A stretch of DNA of 64,000 nt, from NCBI GenBank assembly GCA_008638215.1, contig VTPN01000001.1, forward strand, positions 1 through 64,000, written 5' to 3'. The translations under genes were made by a program, and so were the position numbers. The notes under the pieces are model-generated. The model was not told the DNA's origin. It ran no database searches and saw nothing but the letters and a program-made list of their open reading frames with translations. Positions within the stretch are counted from its first letter, which is position 1, and the number at the start of each line of letters is the position of its first letter. This DNA is from Pelagibacteraceae bacterium (GTDB lineage: Bacteria; Pseudomonadota; Alphaproteobacteria; HIMB59). Of the stretch, positions 35,271 through 44,737 are shown one piece after another.

Positions 35271-35394
35271 AAATTAATATTTTTAATAAAAACTGTGCAT
35301 ATTAAATGCTTGAAAATATTGGGTATTCAGGAAGTGGTTTGTTCCAATTAAAAATATTGTAAAGAAAGAATAGATTAAAGAAGAAGAAATTGAT

Positions 35395-37062
35395 TTAAGC
35401 TGTTTTAAATCTCCAATTTTGAAAACGTGACAAGATATTTTTTGTGAAGACCACATAAGCAATCCTTACTGCGGCATTTGTAAAAAAGATCAGCATTCCC
35501 ATTGCTGCAGCTGGAGCGATATCTCCCGCATCATCCATATTAAGCACAGCTACTGAAGCCAATGTGGTTTTAGGTCCATAGATAAAGACGACTGCCGATA
35601 CGGTAGTCATTGCATTGACAAAGAAATAAATACCAATTTCAAATATTGCAGGAAGACTTATTGGAACAGTAACTGAAAAAAACATTTTATAAAAGGGTTG
35701 CTTTAAAGAAGAGGCTACACTCTCAAATTCATTATCGATTTGTTTTAATGCCGTGAGCGCCGTTAGGTGAGAAACTGTATAAAAGTGAGTAATAGTAGAA
35801 ATTACTAAAATAGCCATTGTTCCATAAATAAAATTAAATGGATTATTGGGGTTATTAAAAAAGAAAATATAAGCTAATCCTAAAACCATTCCTGGTATGG
35901 CCATGGGCATCATTGATAGTAGGTGCATCATAATTCTGGCTGGCTTAAATGATCGAGCTTTTTCAACGAAGTAGGCAGTTGTAAAAACAATTAGAGTGCC
36001 AAAAAGAGCAGCAAAGGAAGCCATTTTGATTGAATTATAATAAGAGTCCCAACCTCCCCCATCCATTAAATCAAATTGATAATTTTTTAATGATAAGGAG
36101 AGATTGTAGGGCCAAAATTTAATTAAACTTGCATACAAGCACATACCGACAACCGTCAAAATACATATTGAAATGATTATGCAGTAAACAAGCATGATAG
36201 TATCTAGAACTTTGTTTTTTTTAGGTTGATACACAACTGAGCGAGCGGTCAAAATTGAAACTTGTTTTTTTTGAACAATTCTATCCACAACAAAAGCAAG
36301 CATGGCAGGTATTAAAAGGACAACACTAACTACTGCTCCCATTTCAAAATTTTGTTGCCCGATAACTTGTTTATAAACATCAATTGCTAAAACGTTATAT
36401 TGTCCACCCACAACTTTTGGGATGCCAAAGTCAGTTATTACGAGAGTAAAAACTACAAAACAGGCGCTCATTAATCCGTATTTTGCTGAAGGAATAGTAA
36501 CTGTAAAAAAAGTTTTTATTGGACCAGCGCGCAATACGGTTGCTGCTTCATATAATCTTGCATCAGCGATTGATAAAGCAGTAATAATTATTAATAACGC
36601 ATGAGGAAATGTATAAAAAACCTCAGCTATGACAATCCCAATAGGTCCATAAATACTCTTCCCCATCAAAAGTTCTTTAAATATCCCTTGATTACCAAAT
36701 AAATAAATTAAAGCTATGCCCGCTAATAAAGAGGGTAAAAGTATGGGGATCATTGCAATAGAGCGAAAAAAAGGTTTGGCAACCATGCAACTTCGGGTTA
36801 AGGCAAATGCGAACATGAAAGATAGGCTTACTGAAATGATTGTTGAAATAATAGAAACGTAAAGACTATTATAAATAGAGTAAAAAAGTGAAGGATTAGA
36901 AAAGTAGTATTTATAATTTTCTAATCCAATAAACAAACCATCTTTATTTTCAATACTTTTAGATAAGATTGCATACATTGGCAAAGCCAAAGACACCAAG
37001 ATATAAGTAGCCGCAATTCCGATAAAGAAAACGGTTAAATAATCGTCTTTGCTTTTTTTCAT
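35395..37062 (-). CDS. Phosphonate-type (2-aminoethylphosphonate) ABC transporter permease, fused
   Basis: Inner-membrane permease of about 555 residues that fuses two six-helix transport domains in tandem, each with its EAA-like loop (ATVLRAGPIKTFFTVTIPSAK and VASSLKQPFYKMFFSVTVPIS in part). This architecture is shared by iron(III) and putative 2-aminoethylphosphonate permeases. The cluster (binding protein, single ATPase, fused permease) next to phnY and phnA favours 2-aminoethylphosphonate or a related aminophosphonate. The ATG at 37062 is preferred; a TTG at 37068 is possible. Confidence 0.8.
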   Translation of the reverse strand: MKKSKDDYLTVFFIGIAATYILVSLALPMYAILSKSIENKDGLFIGLENYKYYFSNPSLFYSIYNSLYVSIISTIISVSLSFMFAFALTRSCMVAKPFFRSIAMIPILLPSLLAGIALIYLFGNQGIFKELLMGKSIYGPIGIVIAEVFYTFPHALLIIITALSIADARLYEAATVLRAGPIKTFFTVTIPSAKYGLMSACFVVFTLVITDFGIPKVVGGQYNVLAIDVYKQVIGQQNFEMGAVVSVVLLIPAMLAFVVDRIVQKKQVSILTARSVVYQPKKNKVLDTIMLVYCIIISICILTVVGMCLYASLIKFWPYNLSLSLKNYQFDLMDGGGWDSYYNSIKMASFAALFGTLIVFTTAYFVEKARSFKPARIMMHLLSMMPMAIPGMVLGLAYIFFFNNPNNPFNFIYGTMAILVISTITHFYTVSHLTALTALKQIDNEFESVASSLKQPFYKMFFSVTVPISLPAIFEIGIYFFVNAMTTVSAVVFIYGPKTTLASVAVLNMDDAGDIAPAAAMGMLIFFTNAAVRIAYVVFTKNILSRFQNWRFKTA

Positions 37063-37071
37063 TCCCAATTA

Positions 37072-38133
37072 CTAACTAGAAACAATTTTTAAAGAATTTG
37101 GATTGAGGGAAAAAGAAATTTGTGAGTTTTTAGCTATTGAGCTTTGTTCATTATTGTCGATGGGCAAATGACATATAAGGATTTCTTTTTGATCATTGTA
37201 TTGAACCTCAATCTGACCGATAGAATATGAGCCCAAAAATTCTATTTCTAATACCCTGCCCTGAATAATATTAGGTTCACTTAATTGTTTTGAAATTTTG
37301 ATATCCTCTGGGCGTATAGCAACTGTAATCTCTTCACTCATCAAAGGCTCACTACAATCAAACTCTTGTCCAAACATTTTAATTTTATTTTCAGATATCT
37401 TTTTGGCGGAAATTAAATTTGTTTTACCAATAAAATCAGCTGTAAAACTGGTTTCAGGTTTAGAGTAAAGCTCTTGAGGAGTGCCAATTTGTTCAATCAC
37501 ACCTTTGTTCATTAAAATTATACGGTCGGCCATTGACAACGCTTCCTCTTGATCATGAGTAACCATAATCGTAGTAACACCTAATTTTTTTTGAAGGTTT
37601 TTAATTTCTAATCTTAAAAACTGTCTTACTTTTGCATCCAAAGCAGACAAAGGTTCATCAAGTAATAAAAGTCCAGGAGATGGTGCCAACGCTCTAGCAA
37701 GAGCAACTCTTTGTTGTTCTCCTCCTGAAAGTTGTGCTGGATACTTATTTTTATGAGACTCTAAACCGATTAACGACAGCAGTTCGTTAAGTCTATTCTC
37801 AATAATTTCTGAACTTTGATTGCGAGTTTGCAGCCCAAATATAATATTTTTTTTAATAGTTAAATTAGGAAAGAGAGCATAAGACTGGAAGACGATTCCG
37901 AAATCTCTTTGATCCGGAGGAAGATTAGATATGGTAACACCCTTTTGAACGATTTCTCCTGAGTTTTGTTCTTCTAACCCGGCTATAACGCGCAGCAAAG
38001 TCGTTTTTCCGCATCCCGAAGGACCAAGAATACAAACTAACTCTCCTTCATTCACACTAAAAGATGCCTCTTTTAAGGCTTGAAAAGAGCCAAATGACTT
38101 ACAAATTTTAGATACTGTTAAATATACTGACAT
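37072..38133 (-). CDS. Phosphonate-type ABC transporter ATP-binding protein
   Basis: ATPase of 353 residues with Walker A GPSGCGKT (37-44), signature LSGGEQQRVALARAL, Walker B LLLLDEPLSALDAKVR and a C-terminal TOBE domain (from about 270). It belongs to the CUT1/Fbp-like group that serves iron(III), polyamine and 2-aminoethylphosphonate importers. It lies between the binding protein and the fused permease. A 28-base palindrome separates it from the binding-protein gene. Confidence 0.84.
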   Translation of the reverse strand: MSVYLTVSKICKSFGSFQALKEASFSVNEGELVCILGPSGCGKTTLLRVIAGLEEQNSGEIVQKGVTISNLPPDQRDFGIVFQSYALFPNLTIKKNIIFGLQTRNQSSEIIENRLNELLSLIGLESHKNKYPAQLSGGEQQRVALARALAPSPGLLLLDEPLSALDAKVRQFLRLEIKNLQKKLGVTTIMVTHDQEEALSMADRIILMNKGVIEQIGTPQELYSKPETSFTADFIGKTNLISAKKISENKIKMFGQEFDCSEPLMSEEITVAIRPEDIKISKQLSEPNIIQGRVLEIEFLGSYSIGQIEVQYNDQKEILICHLPIDNNEQSSIAKNSQISFSLNPNSLKIVSS

Positions 38134-38142
38134 AATGGCCTA

Positions 38143-38170
38143 TGCTAAGCTTATATATATAAGCTTAGCA
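38143..38170 (-). other. 28-base perfect palindrome after the binding-protein gene
   Basis: TGCTAAGCTTATAT and its exact reverse complement abut to form a 28-base perfect palindrome between the binding protein and its ATPase. As RNA it gives a stem of about 12 bp. No U-tract follows on the minus strand, so mRNA stabilisation or processing is more likely than termination. Confidence 0.75.
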
Positions 38171-38186
38171 AAAAGTATTATTTTTA

Positions 38187-39206
38187 TTATTGTGGCTCAG
38201 ATTTAGAGTCATAGCGATTTTGCCATTCCTCTAAAATTCTTGATCTATTTGAAGCCGCAAATGCAAAATCATTGTCAATCATGCTATCGACTAGATTTTC
38301 AGGAAAATGCTCAACTGGCTTAGCGATACCAGGAATACCAACAACAGCATAAGCATCATTGTACATCTGGTTAGCCTTTAAGCTTATGGACCAGTCAGCC
38401 AATGTTTTTGCTGCTTCTAGGTTTTTAGTTCCTTTGATAATTGCTGTTGCTTCCATATCCCATCCAACACCCTCTGATGGAACAATAATTTCAATAGGAG
38501 CACCGTCTGCTTTAGATTTTGCACCTCTAAAAGCAAAGGAAATTCCGATTGCAACTTCACCTGCAGCAGCTTGCTTACAAGGCTTTGATCCGGAGTGGGT
38601 GTAGTTGTTGATGTTTGCGTGTAAAGCGTCCATATATGCCCAACCGCCATCTTCACCAAATAGCTGAAGCCAACTTGAAACATCTAGGAATCCAGTTCCA
38701 GATGAATTTGGGTTTGGCATGTTAATGTGACCTTTATAAACAGGATCTGTTAGGTCTTGCCAAGAACTTGGCATAGGAAGTCCACTCTTTTCTCCTTCAA
38801 CTGTATTAAAGCATACAGCCGCAACCCAAGCGTCCATACCCGTCCATGTTGCCGGATTAGCTGAGTCTCTAAATTTAGGATCAAGATCGCCTATGCCCTT
38901 TGGAGAGTATGCTTCTAACATTCCCTCTTCTTTTAAAAGCATAAGACTAGTTGCGGCTAACCCCCAAACAATATCCGCTTGTGGATTATCTTTTTCAGCA
39001 AGCAATTTTGCGGTAACAATACCAGTTGAGTCACGAACCCAATTAATTTCAATATCGGGGTGGTCTTCATTAAATGTTGCTGCATATTTTTTTAGATCTT
39101 CTGCTTCTACTGCTGTGTAAACAGTAAGTTGTGTTTTCGCCATGGCGGATACGGAACCGAATAGCAAGACACATAGCATCAAGAATAATGATTTAACTTT
39201 CATCAT
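38187..39206 (-). CDS. Phosphonate-type ABC transporter substrate-binding protein
   Basis: Periplasmic binding protein of 339 residues with a signal peptide (about 1-23, LFLMLCVLLFGSVSAMA) and the family-1/iron(III)-like fold (QLTVYTAVEAEDLKKYAATF, then DIVWGLAATSLML). The group includes both iron(III) and 2-aminoethylphosphonate binding proteins. The usual iron-coordinating tyrosine pair is not obvious, and the cluster context favours an aminophosphonate. It has a perfect SD (AAGGAGG), a -10 TATAAT and a candidate Pho box. Confidence 0.8.
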   Translation of the reverse strand: MMKVKSLFLMLCVLLFGSVSAMAKTQLTVYTAVEAEDLKKYAATFNEDHPDIEINWVRDSTGIVTAKLLAEKDNPQADIVWGLAATSLMLLKEEGMLEAYSPKGIGDLDPKFRDSANPATWTGMDAWVAAVCFNTVEGEKSGLPMPSSWQDLTDPVYKGHINMPNPNSSGTGFLDVSSWLQLFGEDGGWAYMDALHANINNYTHSGSKPCKQAAAGEVAIGISFAFRGAKSKADGAPIEIIVPSEGVGWDMEATAIIKGTKNLEAAKTLADWSISLKANQMYNDAYAVVGIPGIAKPVEHFPENLVDSMIDNDFAFAASNRSRILEEWQNRYDSKSEPQ

Positions 39207-39235
39207 TATATTCCTCCTTAATAATAATAATTTAT

Positions 39236-39275
39236 ATTATAATCCTATTGGTCATATGTTAAACCTTTATTAAGG
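39236..39275 (-). promoter_or_regulatory. Candidate Pho box and -10 of the phosphonate-type transporter
   Basis: On the minus strand CCTTAATAAAGGTTTAACAT (39275-39256) resembles the pstS and plcP elements; a third 7-base unit (GACCAAT) follows after 4 bases, and a -10 TATAAT lies at 39241-39236. It is in the gap between this operon and the divergent HAD gene. Confidence 0.55.
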
Positions 39276-39318
39276 TTGACTTTTCTATTTTTACGATAAT
39301 TTAAAAGGAAAATTTTTT

Positions 39319-39981
39319 ATGAAGCAAATAAAGGGAATATTGTTTGATTTTGATGGCGTAATTGCCGACTCAGAGAAGCTTTGGTTTTCTTCAGCTATAT
39401 CAACATTAAAAAGGATGAATATCTCTTATGATAACAGTATTAAACAAAAATCAACAATAGGGATTATTTCGGAGCATCTTTTTCAAATCCTAATTACAGA
39501 TAAACAATATGATCTTTCTAAGATAATGAAAACTTATCAACAGCTACTGAAAAAAACATTTAAAGAACATAGTCCGATGATCTACCCACATTTGAAGAAA
39601 TTTATCCGCAGCACTAATTTAAAAATTGGAATTGTTTCTAATGCCCATGAAAATTACATCATCAATATTCTAAAAAAAAATAATCTTTTCTCATATTTCA
39701 AAGGAAATATTACTTCATGCACGGGCGATATTCCTTATAAGCCTTATAAAGATGGGTATGTAATTGGTTCAAAAAAGCTAAACCTCAAACCCCATGAGGT
39801 ATTAGTTATTGAAGACTCTGATGTTGGCATTGAGGCTGCACTAAAAGCAAAAGTAAAAAAAGTTTTACGCCATACTAACAATGATAAAAACTTACCTGTA
39901 AAAATAAAACATCGTGTAACCAAATTATTAAATTACAAAAATTTTGAGAACAGTTTATTTAATTTGCGGCTATACGGATAA
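39319..39981 (+). CDS. HAD-family hydrolase (beta-phosphoglucomutase-like)
   Basis: Haloacid dehalogenase-superfamily phosphatase, 220 residues. Motif I is FDFDGVIADSE with the nucleophile Asp10 and acid Asp12; a helical cap follows (about 18-85); motif II is IVSNAHENY, the lysine of motif III is in PYKPYKDGY, and motif IV is VIEDSDVGIEAAL. It starts divergently from the phosphonate-type binding protein, with a candidate Pho box between. It lacks the DxAGTT motif of phosphonatase PhnX, so a phosphomonoester is more likely. The substrate is not known. It overlaps the EamA gene end by 23 bases. Confidence 0.82.
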   Translation: MKQIKGILFDFDGVIADSEKLWFSSAISTLKRMNISYDNSIKQKSTIGIISEHLFQILITDKQYDLSKIMKTYQQLLKKTFKEHSPMIYPHLKKFIRSTNLKIGIVSNAHENYIINILKKNNLFSYFKGNITSCTGDIPYKPYKDGYVIGSKKLNLKPHEVLVIEDSDVGIEAALKAKVKKVLRHTNNDKNLPVKIKHRVTKLLNYKNFENSLFNLRLYG

Positions 39982-40813
39982 TTATACAGCCTATCACCAC
40001 TAACACGGCTGAAATGACTTTGATTGAACCAATTTTTTCTTTTAAGAAATAAACTCCATAAATAGAAGTAAATAGAATACTAATTTCTCTTAATGCCGCC
40101 ACAGAAGGAACATTAACTTTCGTAAAAGCGTATAAAATAGGAAGGTAGGCAAAAGTTACTAAGAAACTAGCTAAGAGTATTTTATATTTTTCTTTAAGGA
40201 TAAAAGACATTGGTATTTTTTTATCTTTAAATAAAACTATATAGGCTAGGTTAAAAGTAATCCCCTCAAGAGCAAACATATACATTCCATACGCAATTAC
40301 GTTCTGAGATAATCGAGCTCCCTTTGCATCAACGAGGGTATATATCACTATAGTAGTGGCTACCATTAATGACAAACCCAAGCCTTTAAAATTTATTTTT
40401 TTATAATTACCCTCAGAGAAAATTAAAAAAAAAATTCCACAAATTAATACAAGGGCACCAATTTCATTTAAAAAAGTAATTTGATCTCCCAGCAATAAGG
40501 GAGAAACTACTAAAAGTATTAGAGTTGGGCTTCCTCGAGCTATTGGATAAGAAAATGAAATTTCTGAATGATTATACATTTTAATAAGAAAAATATTATA
40601 GAAAATATGGATAAATAAAGAGACAGCCAAAAATTTGTAAGAACTAGGAGCGGGCGGGCTGATGAAAAAAAGAATAGGTATAAAGACTAGGCTTGCCACC
40701 AAAAGAAAGCTTCTTAGAAATAAAACTTTATTTTCTGATGTTTTGAGAAGCACATTCCATGTGGTATGGGCAACCGCTGTCAGCAATATAAGGATGAATA
40801 GATTTAATGACAA
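39959..40813 (-). CDS. EamA/DMT-family transporter
   Basis: A 284-residue integral membrane protein with ten predicted helices arranged as two EamA repeats, drug/metabolite transporter superfamily. The start is TTG at 40813, 30 bases after the FAD oxidoreductase gene on the same strand, so it is probably cotranscribed with phnA-phnY. It could export an amine or by-product of phosphonate breakdown, or import a substrate; the family does not tell. The best evidence is the helix pattern and the EamA-like RGSPTLILLVVSPLLLGD segment (in part). Confidence 0.78.
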   Translation of the reverse strand: MSLNLFILILLTAVAHTTWNVLLKTSENKVLFLRSFLLVASLVFIPILFFISPPAPSSYKFLAVSLFIHIFYNIFLIKMYNHSEISFSYPIARGSPTLILLVVSPLLLGDQITFLNEIGALVLICGIFFLIFSEGNYKKINFKGLGLSLMVATTIVIYTLVDAKGARLSQNVIAYGMYMFALEGITFNLAYIVLFKDKKIPMSFILKEKYKILLASFLVTFAYLPILYAFTKVNVPSVAALREISILFTSIYGVYFLKEKIGSIKVISAVLVVIGCIIIRIAAN

Positions 40814-40843
40814 AGAGTATCTCGAATAAACTAGAAGTGGATG

Positions 40844-41980
40844 CTAATAAAGCTTGTTTATCACATCCTCTGCAAACGCAAAACCAGTAGACATGCCAAT
40901 CCCGGTTGTAACATTTGCTATACAAATGTTTTTATCAAGCCAATGATCTAAATAATCGTTTTTACCAGATGGATATTCGCCGATCCATCGCTCAACTACA
41001 TTGTACCTACCGATGGGGAGGATTTGCTCAAATTTATTTAAAATTAGCGTATCAATCTTTTCCTTTTCAAAGGGATAGTGTGTGTCATGAGTATACTGAT
41101 GGGAGTCTCCAATAATCAAGGAGCCATCCTTTCCCTGAACAACAATCACATGAATGCCATTATCTAGCTCAGCTCGACTAGTTTTTTGAATGACTTTATC
41201 TAGTTTTTTCTTAGAAGGTAAATTTTCATAACCAGGATATCGCATTAAAGTCAAATCTGCCATGATCCCCCCTGGAAGCTTGAATTTTTTTTCTGGCATT
41301 ACTCTTAACATGTGTAATTTGCTAGATTGTATTTTTCTTTTTTCAAATACATTTCGACCCAAACCCTTTAAATGATTGCCTGGTGCCATAATCAATTTTT
41401 TAAATTGAATTTTCCTTTTTTGAGTAACGATTTGTTTGTCTGTAAAATCTAAAACTTCCTCTTTCCATAAAAAATCAATTCCCGTAGATTCTAAATATTT
41501 TGCTACTGCGGGCACTGCCAATCTTGGTTCAATACGAACCTCATCAGTGCTGTGAAGCCCACCAAAGTTTTTATTTTTTTTAAAAAGTGGGTGGTGTGAC
41601 TCCATTTCTTTTTTAGATAATAATCTGACCGTTGATCGAGGATCGATCTTTAAATATTCCTCCAGAACAGGGATGCTTTCTTTATGTTGCGCTATTAAAT
41701 AAAGACCTCGATGGTTTATTGTAATTTTTGCTTTTTTGATTATATCAAGCCAAATTTCTCTGGAGCGTAATGACCGTTCTTGCATTATTTTTTGGCGAAG
41801 ACCGGTGATAGTTATAAATCCAAAATTTCGAATAGATGCTCCTGTGCACGCTTGATGGCGTTCAACTATAAGAATTTTTTTTACACCTTTCTTTTGGGCG
41901 GCGATTGCTGCACCCATTCCAACTACACCAGCCCCAACAATGACTAATTCATATTGACTGTTATTAATATTCTTTACCAT
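40844..41980 (-). CDS. FAD-dependent oxidoreductase, phosphonate-associated (HpnW/PbfD type)
   Basis: DAO-family flavoprotein of 378 residues with the Rossmann FAD motif [15 protein letters not shown] (GxGxxG at 16-21) and the family pattern [17 protein letters not shown]. Members of this phosphonate-linked clade oxidise 2-aminoethylphosphonate derivatives, such as the N-methyl form, to phosphonoacetaldehyde. Directly upstream are phnY and phnA, which consume that aldehyde; no phnW transaminase is in the window. I infer that this enzyme supplies phosphonoacetaldehyde here. It overlaps phnY by 7 bases. Generic glycine/D-amino-acid oxidase is the alternative. Confidence 0.75.
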   Translation of the reverse strand: MVKNINNSQYELVIVGAGVVGMGAAIAAQKKGVKKILIVERHQACTGASIRNFGFITITGLRQKIMQERSLRSREIWLDIIKKAKITINHRGLYLIAQHKESIPVLEEYLKIDPRSTVRLLSKKEMESHHPLFKKNKNFGGLHSTDEVRIEPRLAVPAVAKYLESTGIDFLWKEEVLDFTDKQIVTQKRKIQFKKLIMAPGNHLKGLGRNVFEKRKIQSSKLHMLRVMPEKKFKLPGGIMADLTLMRYPGYENLPSKKKLDKVIQKTSRAELDNGIHVIVVQGKDGSLIIGDSHQYTHDTHYPFEKEKIDTLILNKFEQILPIGRYNVVERWIGEYPSGKNDYLDHWLDKNICIANVTTGIGMSTGFAFAEDVINKLY

Positions 41981-43398
41981 GGCAGTGAGTAAGTCTTTAA
42001 ATTAGTATAGCTTTTCATGGCTTCAAGAGCACCTTCTTTGTATCCTAAACCAGAATCTTTAATTCCGCCAAACGGCGACATTTCAATACGATATCCAGGA
42101 ACCTCCCAAATGTTTACTGTTCCCACTTTTAAATTTTTAATAAAAAAGTTGGCCGTTCTAAGGTCATTTGTGCAAACCCCAGAAGACAGTCCAAAGGCTG
42201 TGGAGTTAGAAACTTTTGCTACATCTTCTAAATCATTGGATACTCTTATAATCGGAATAATTGGACCAAAGGTTTCTTCAACTACTAATTCACTATTAGA
42301 CTTAACATGATCTAAAACAATAGGTGGCAAGAGGGCTCCTTGTCGTTCTGATTGATAGAGAATTTTTGCACCGTCCTCCGCTGCTTGTAATGCTCGTGCT
42401 TCAAATAATTTTGCTGCGTCTTCGCTCACTACTGTTCCCATATCGGTATTCATATCTTTAGGATCACCAAATTTAATTTTTTTTGCTCTATCTAAAACTA
42501 GCGGTACAAATTTATCAGCTACATTTTCTTGGCATAAAATTCTTTTTACAGCGGTACATCTTTGACCAGAGTTTTTAGTAGCTCCTAATACAGCTAAGTC
42601 TGCTGCTTTAAATAAATCTTCATCACTTAAATCATTACAAACAATTAAAGGGTCGTTGCCACCTAATTCTAATACGGTCCGCTTATACCCTGCTGTATTT
42701 GCGATATGTTTACCAACTGCCACACTTCCCGTAAAAGTAATCATATCAATTTCAGGATTTTGGATAAACTCACTTCCAATATCTTCCGGCCATCCAGTGA
42801 TCATTGATATCATCTCTGGCGGCAAACCGGCCTCATAAACAATTTCGGTAAGTTTTAGAGCGGTGAGCGGGGTTAATTCTGTTGGTTTGCATACTACACA
42901 ATTATTAGTTGCAATAGCTGGGGCAATTTTATGAGCAACAGTATTAAGAGGGTGGTTAAAAGGAGTAATCACTGAAATTGTATTTAATGGCTCACGGTGT
43001 GTAAAAATTTTTCTCGCTTTTCCATGAGGGGTAAGATCACAAGAGAAAATTTCTCCGTCATCATGAATAACTAACTGAGAAGTTAATGAAAATACATCAA
43101 AAGCCCTACCCACTTCGTATAATGAGTCTTGTTTACAAATACCAAGCTCACTTGTAATAATATCAGAAATTTCATCTTTATTTTTAACTAATAATTCTGC
43201 CGTTTTTTGAAGAATTTGCTGTCTCTCGTAGCGGGTAAGCTTTGGCTGATAATTAGCTGCTATTTTAAAGGCCTGACTTACTTGTTCTTTGGAGGCGGCA
43301 GGTACTGTTGCAACCGTCTTATTATTGTATGGATTGATGACGTCTAAGGTTTTATCGGCAGCAGTTTCTTTGCCGGCGATATACATTTTTTTATTCAT
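41974..43398 (-). CDS. phnY: Phosphonoacetaldehyde dehydrogenase PhnY
   Basis: NAD-dependent aldehyde dehydrogenase, 474 residues, converting phosphonoacetaldehyde to phosphonoacetate. The catalytic Cys281 lies in [13 protein letters not shown] and Glu244 in [10 protein letters not shown]; the Rossmann region FTGSVAVGK is present. FNHPLN near residue 147 fits the PhnY active site, in which a histidine helps bind the phosphonate. Its ATG shares a base with the phnA stop (TAATG), and the product is the substrate of PhnA. Context makes this assignment firm among otherwise similar aldehyde dehydrogenases. Confidence 0.88.
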   Translation of the reverse strand: MNKKMYIAGKETAADKTLDVINPYNNKTVATVPAASKEQVSQAFKIAANYQPKLTRYERQQILQKTAELLVKNKDEISDIITSELGICKQDSLYEVGRAFDVFSLTSQLVIHDDGEIFSCDLTPHGKARKIFTHREPLNTISVITPFNHPLNTVAHKIAPAIATNNCVVCKPTELTPLTALKLTEIVYEAGLPPEMISMITGWPEDIGSEFIQNPEIDMITFTGSVAVGKHIANTAGYKRTVLELGGNDPLIVCNDLSDEDLFKAADLAVLGATKNSGQRCTAVKRILCQENVADKFVPLVLDRAKKIKFGDPKDMNTDMGTVVSEDAAKLFEARALQAAEDGAKILYQSERQGALLPPIVLDHVKSNSELVVEETFGPIIPIIRVSNDLEDVAKVSNSTAFGLSSGVCTNDLRTANFFIKNLKVGTVNIWEVPGYRIEMSPFGGIKDSGLGYKEGALEAMKSYTNLKTYSLPW

Positions 43399-44630
43399 TA
43401 AAGATTAGCTGTATGAATAGCATAGTAAAATGCATCGTAATTATAAAGTTGTCCTTGCTCAGATAGGTTTGATTTCTGAGAATTAATAATAAAAGGAACC
43501 TCTCTTTCGTGCAAACCCCCATGAGATCGTAAGGGCTCTTTTAAAGACGAAAGGTCGTGTTTGTCTAAAGAGCTACCAATAGTAAAAGACTCTGAGCTCA
43601 TACAAATAATGTCACCAGATCTGTCTTCTGGTAAGTGATAAGTCTTACAAGCATCTTGTTTATTCAAGACTTCTTCAATTTCAGGAATTTTTTTAATTTC
43701 ATCAATCACATTAGAAATAATTGATTGATTTTCTACATAAACCATTGCAAAGGAACCGAGACTTCCATGATGAACTACATAAGGGTCGGTAATTGGTAAA
43801 ATAACTTTAAAATTATCTTCTGGAAATTTTTCTTGAAGATAGTCCTCTAGAAAAATAGCGTTGGGCTCACCCATATCATTGGTCTTTGCTTTCATTCCAT
43901 GATCGGCCGTAATTACAAGCGAAATCTCGTTTTTATTCAGTTGACCAATATAGTTGTCAAACATTTGATAAAACTTATTTGCTATCTCGTGGCCTGGTTC
44001 ATATTTATGTTGAATAAAATCAGTCGTTGATAAATACATGATGTCAGGCTTGAACTCTTTGAGTATTTTAACCCCAGCTGCCATAACAAATTCAGACAAA
44101 CCTTGCGAATAAACATCAGGGACAGGCATTCCTAACCAATCATTTACATTGTCAATACCATTTTGGTTAATTGTAGCCTGATTAGATTTTTCAGATGAGA
44201 AACATATTGCTCTGTTATCATCAAATTTTAAACCATTACCTAGAAGGGTACGAAGCTTATCTTTTGCAGTAATAACTGCTACTTTAAATCCCTCTTGATA
44301 AAACTTTTCAAAAATCGTAGGTGCTCTTAAATATTGAGGATCATTCATCATCACCTCTTTTCCGGTAGAAGGGGTATAAAAAAAATTTCCACAGATTCCG
44401 TGAATTGCACTTGGCTGCCCAGTCACTATTGAAATATTATTCGGGTTTGTGAAACTTGGGATAGCGCTATGTGCAATAATAAATTCGCCATTTTTGATAA
44501 TTTGATCAAGGTTTGGAGTTAGCCCAGCGTCAGAGGCTATATCTAAATATTCTTTTTGACTCCCATCAAGACAAATTACAACAACTGGTTTGTTAAGTTG
44601 AGAAGGGTATTGGCGATGATTAATATTCAT
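43398..44630 (-). CDS. phnA: Phosphonoacetate hydrolase PhnA
   Basis: Zinc-dependent alkaline-phosphatase-superfamily enzyme that splits the C-P bond of phosphonoacetate into acetate and phosphate. The 410 residues match the known size. Metal and catalytic residues are visible: Asp22 (ICLDGSQ), the nucleophile Thr61 ([13 protein letters not shown]), Asp and His in [18 protein letters not shown], and the late His in [11 protein letters not shown]. It is the first gene of phnA-phnY-FAD oxidoreductase-EamA. The 107-base gap upstream shows no clear Pho box, so induction by substrate rather than by phosphate starvation is possible. Confidence 0.9.
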   Translation of the reverse strand: MNINHRQYPSQLNKPVVVICLDGSQKEYLDIASDAGLTPNLDQIIKNGEFIIAHSAIPSFTNPNNISIVTGQPSAIHGICGNFFYTPSTGKEVMMNDPQYLRAPTIFEKFYQEGFKVAVITAKDKLRTLLGNGLKFDDNRAICFSSEKSNQATINQNGIDNVNDWLGMPVPDVYSQGLSEFVMAAGVKILKEFKPDIMYLSTTDFIQHKYEPGHEIANKFYQMFDNYIGQLNKNEISLVITADHGMKAKTNDMGEPNAIFLEDYLQEKFPEDNFKVILPITDPYVVHHGSLGSFAMVYVENQSIISNVIDEIKKIPEIEEVLNKQDACKTYHLPEDRSGDIICMSSESFTIGSSLDKHDLSSLKEPLRSHGGLHEREVPFIINSQKSNLSEQGQLYNYDAFYYAIHTANL

Positions 44631-44737
44631 TTTATTAATTTAATTTACAAAAATAATCGGATCATCCTAATTCTTTAAATAAATTTAAACAACAGGTAAA
44701 TCGAGCTAATTATAAATTAAAATAATTTGGATAAATT

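Noticed and set aside
39319-39981. HAD gene as phosphonatase PhnX
   Set aside because: Motif I is DFDGVIADSE rather than the PhnX DxAGTT, and no Schiff-base lysine context is evident; PhnA already provides C-P cleavage.
44631-44737. Possible Pho box upstream of phnA
   Set aside because: Only scattered TTTAAAT-like runs without the 11-base spacing; not strong enough to call.
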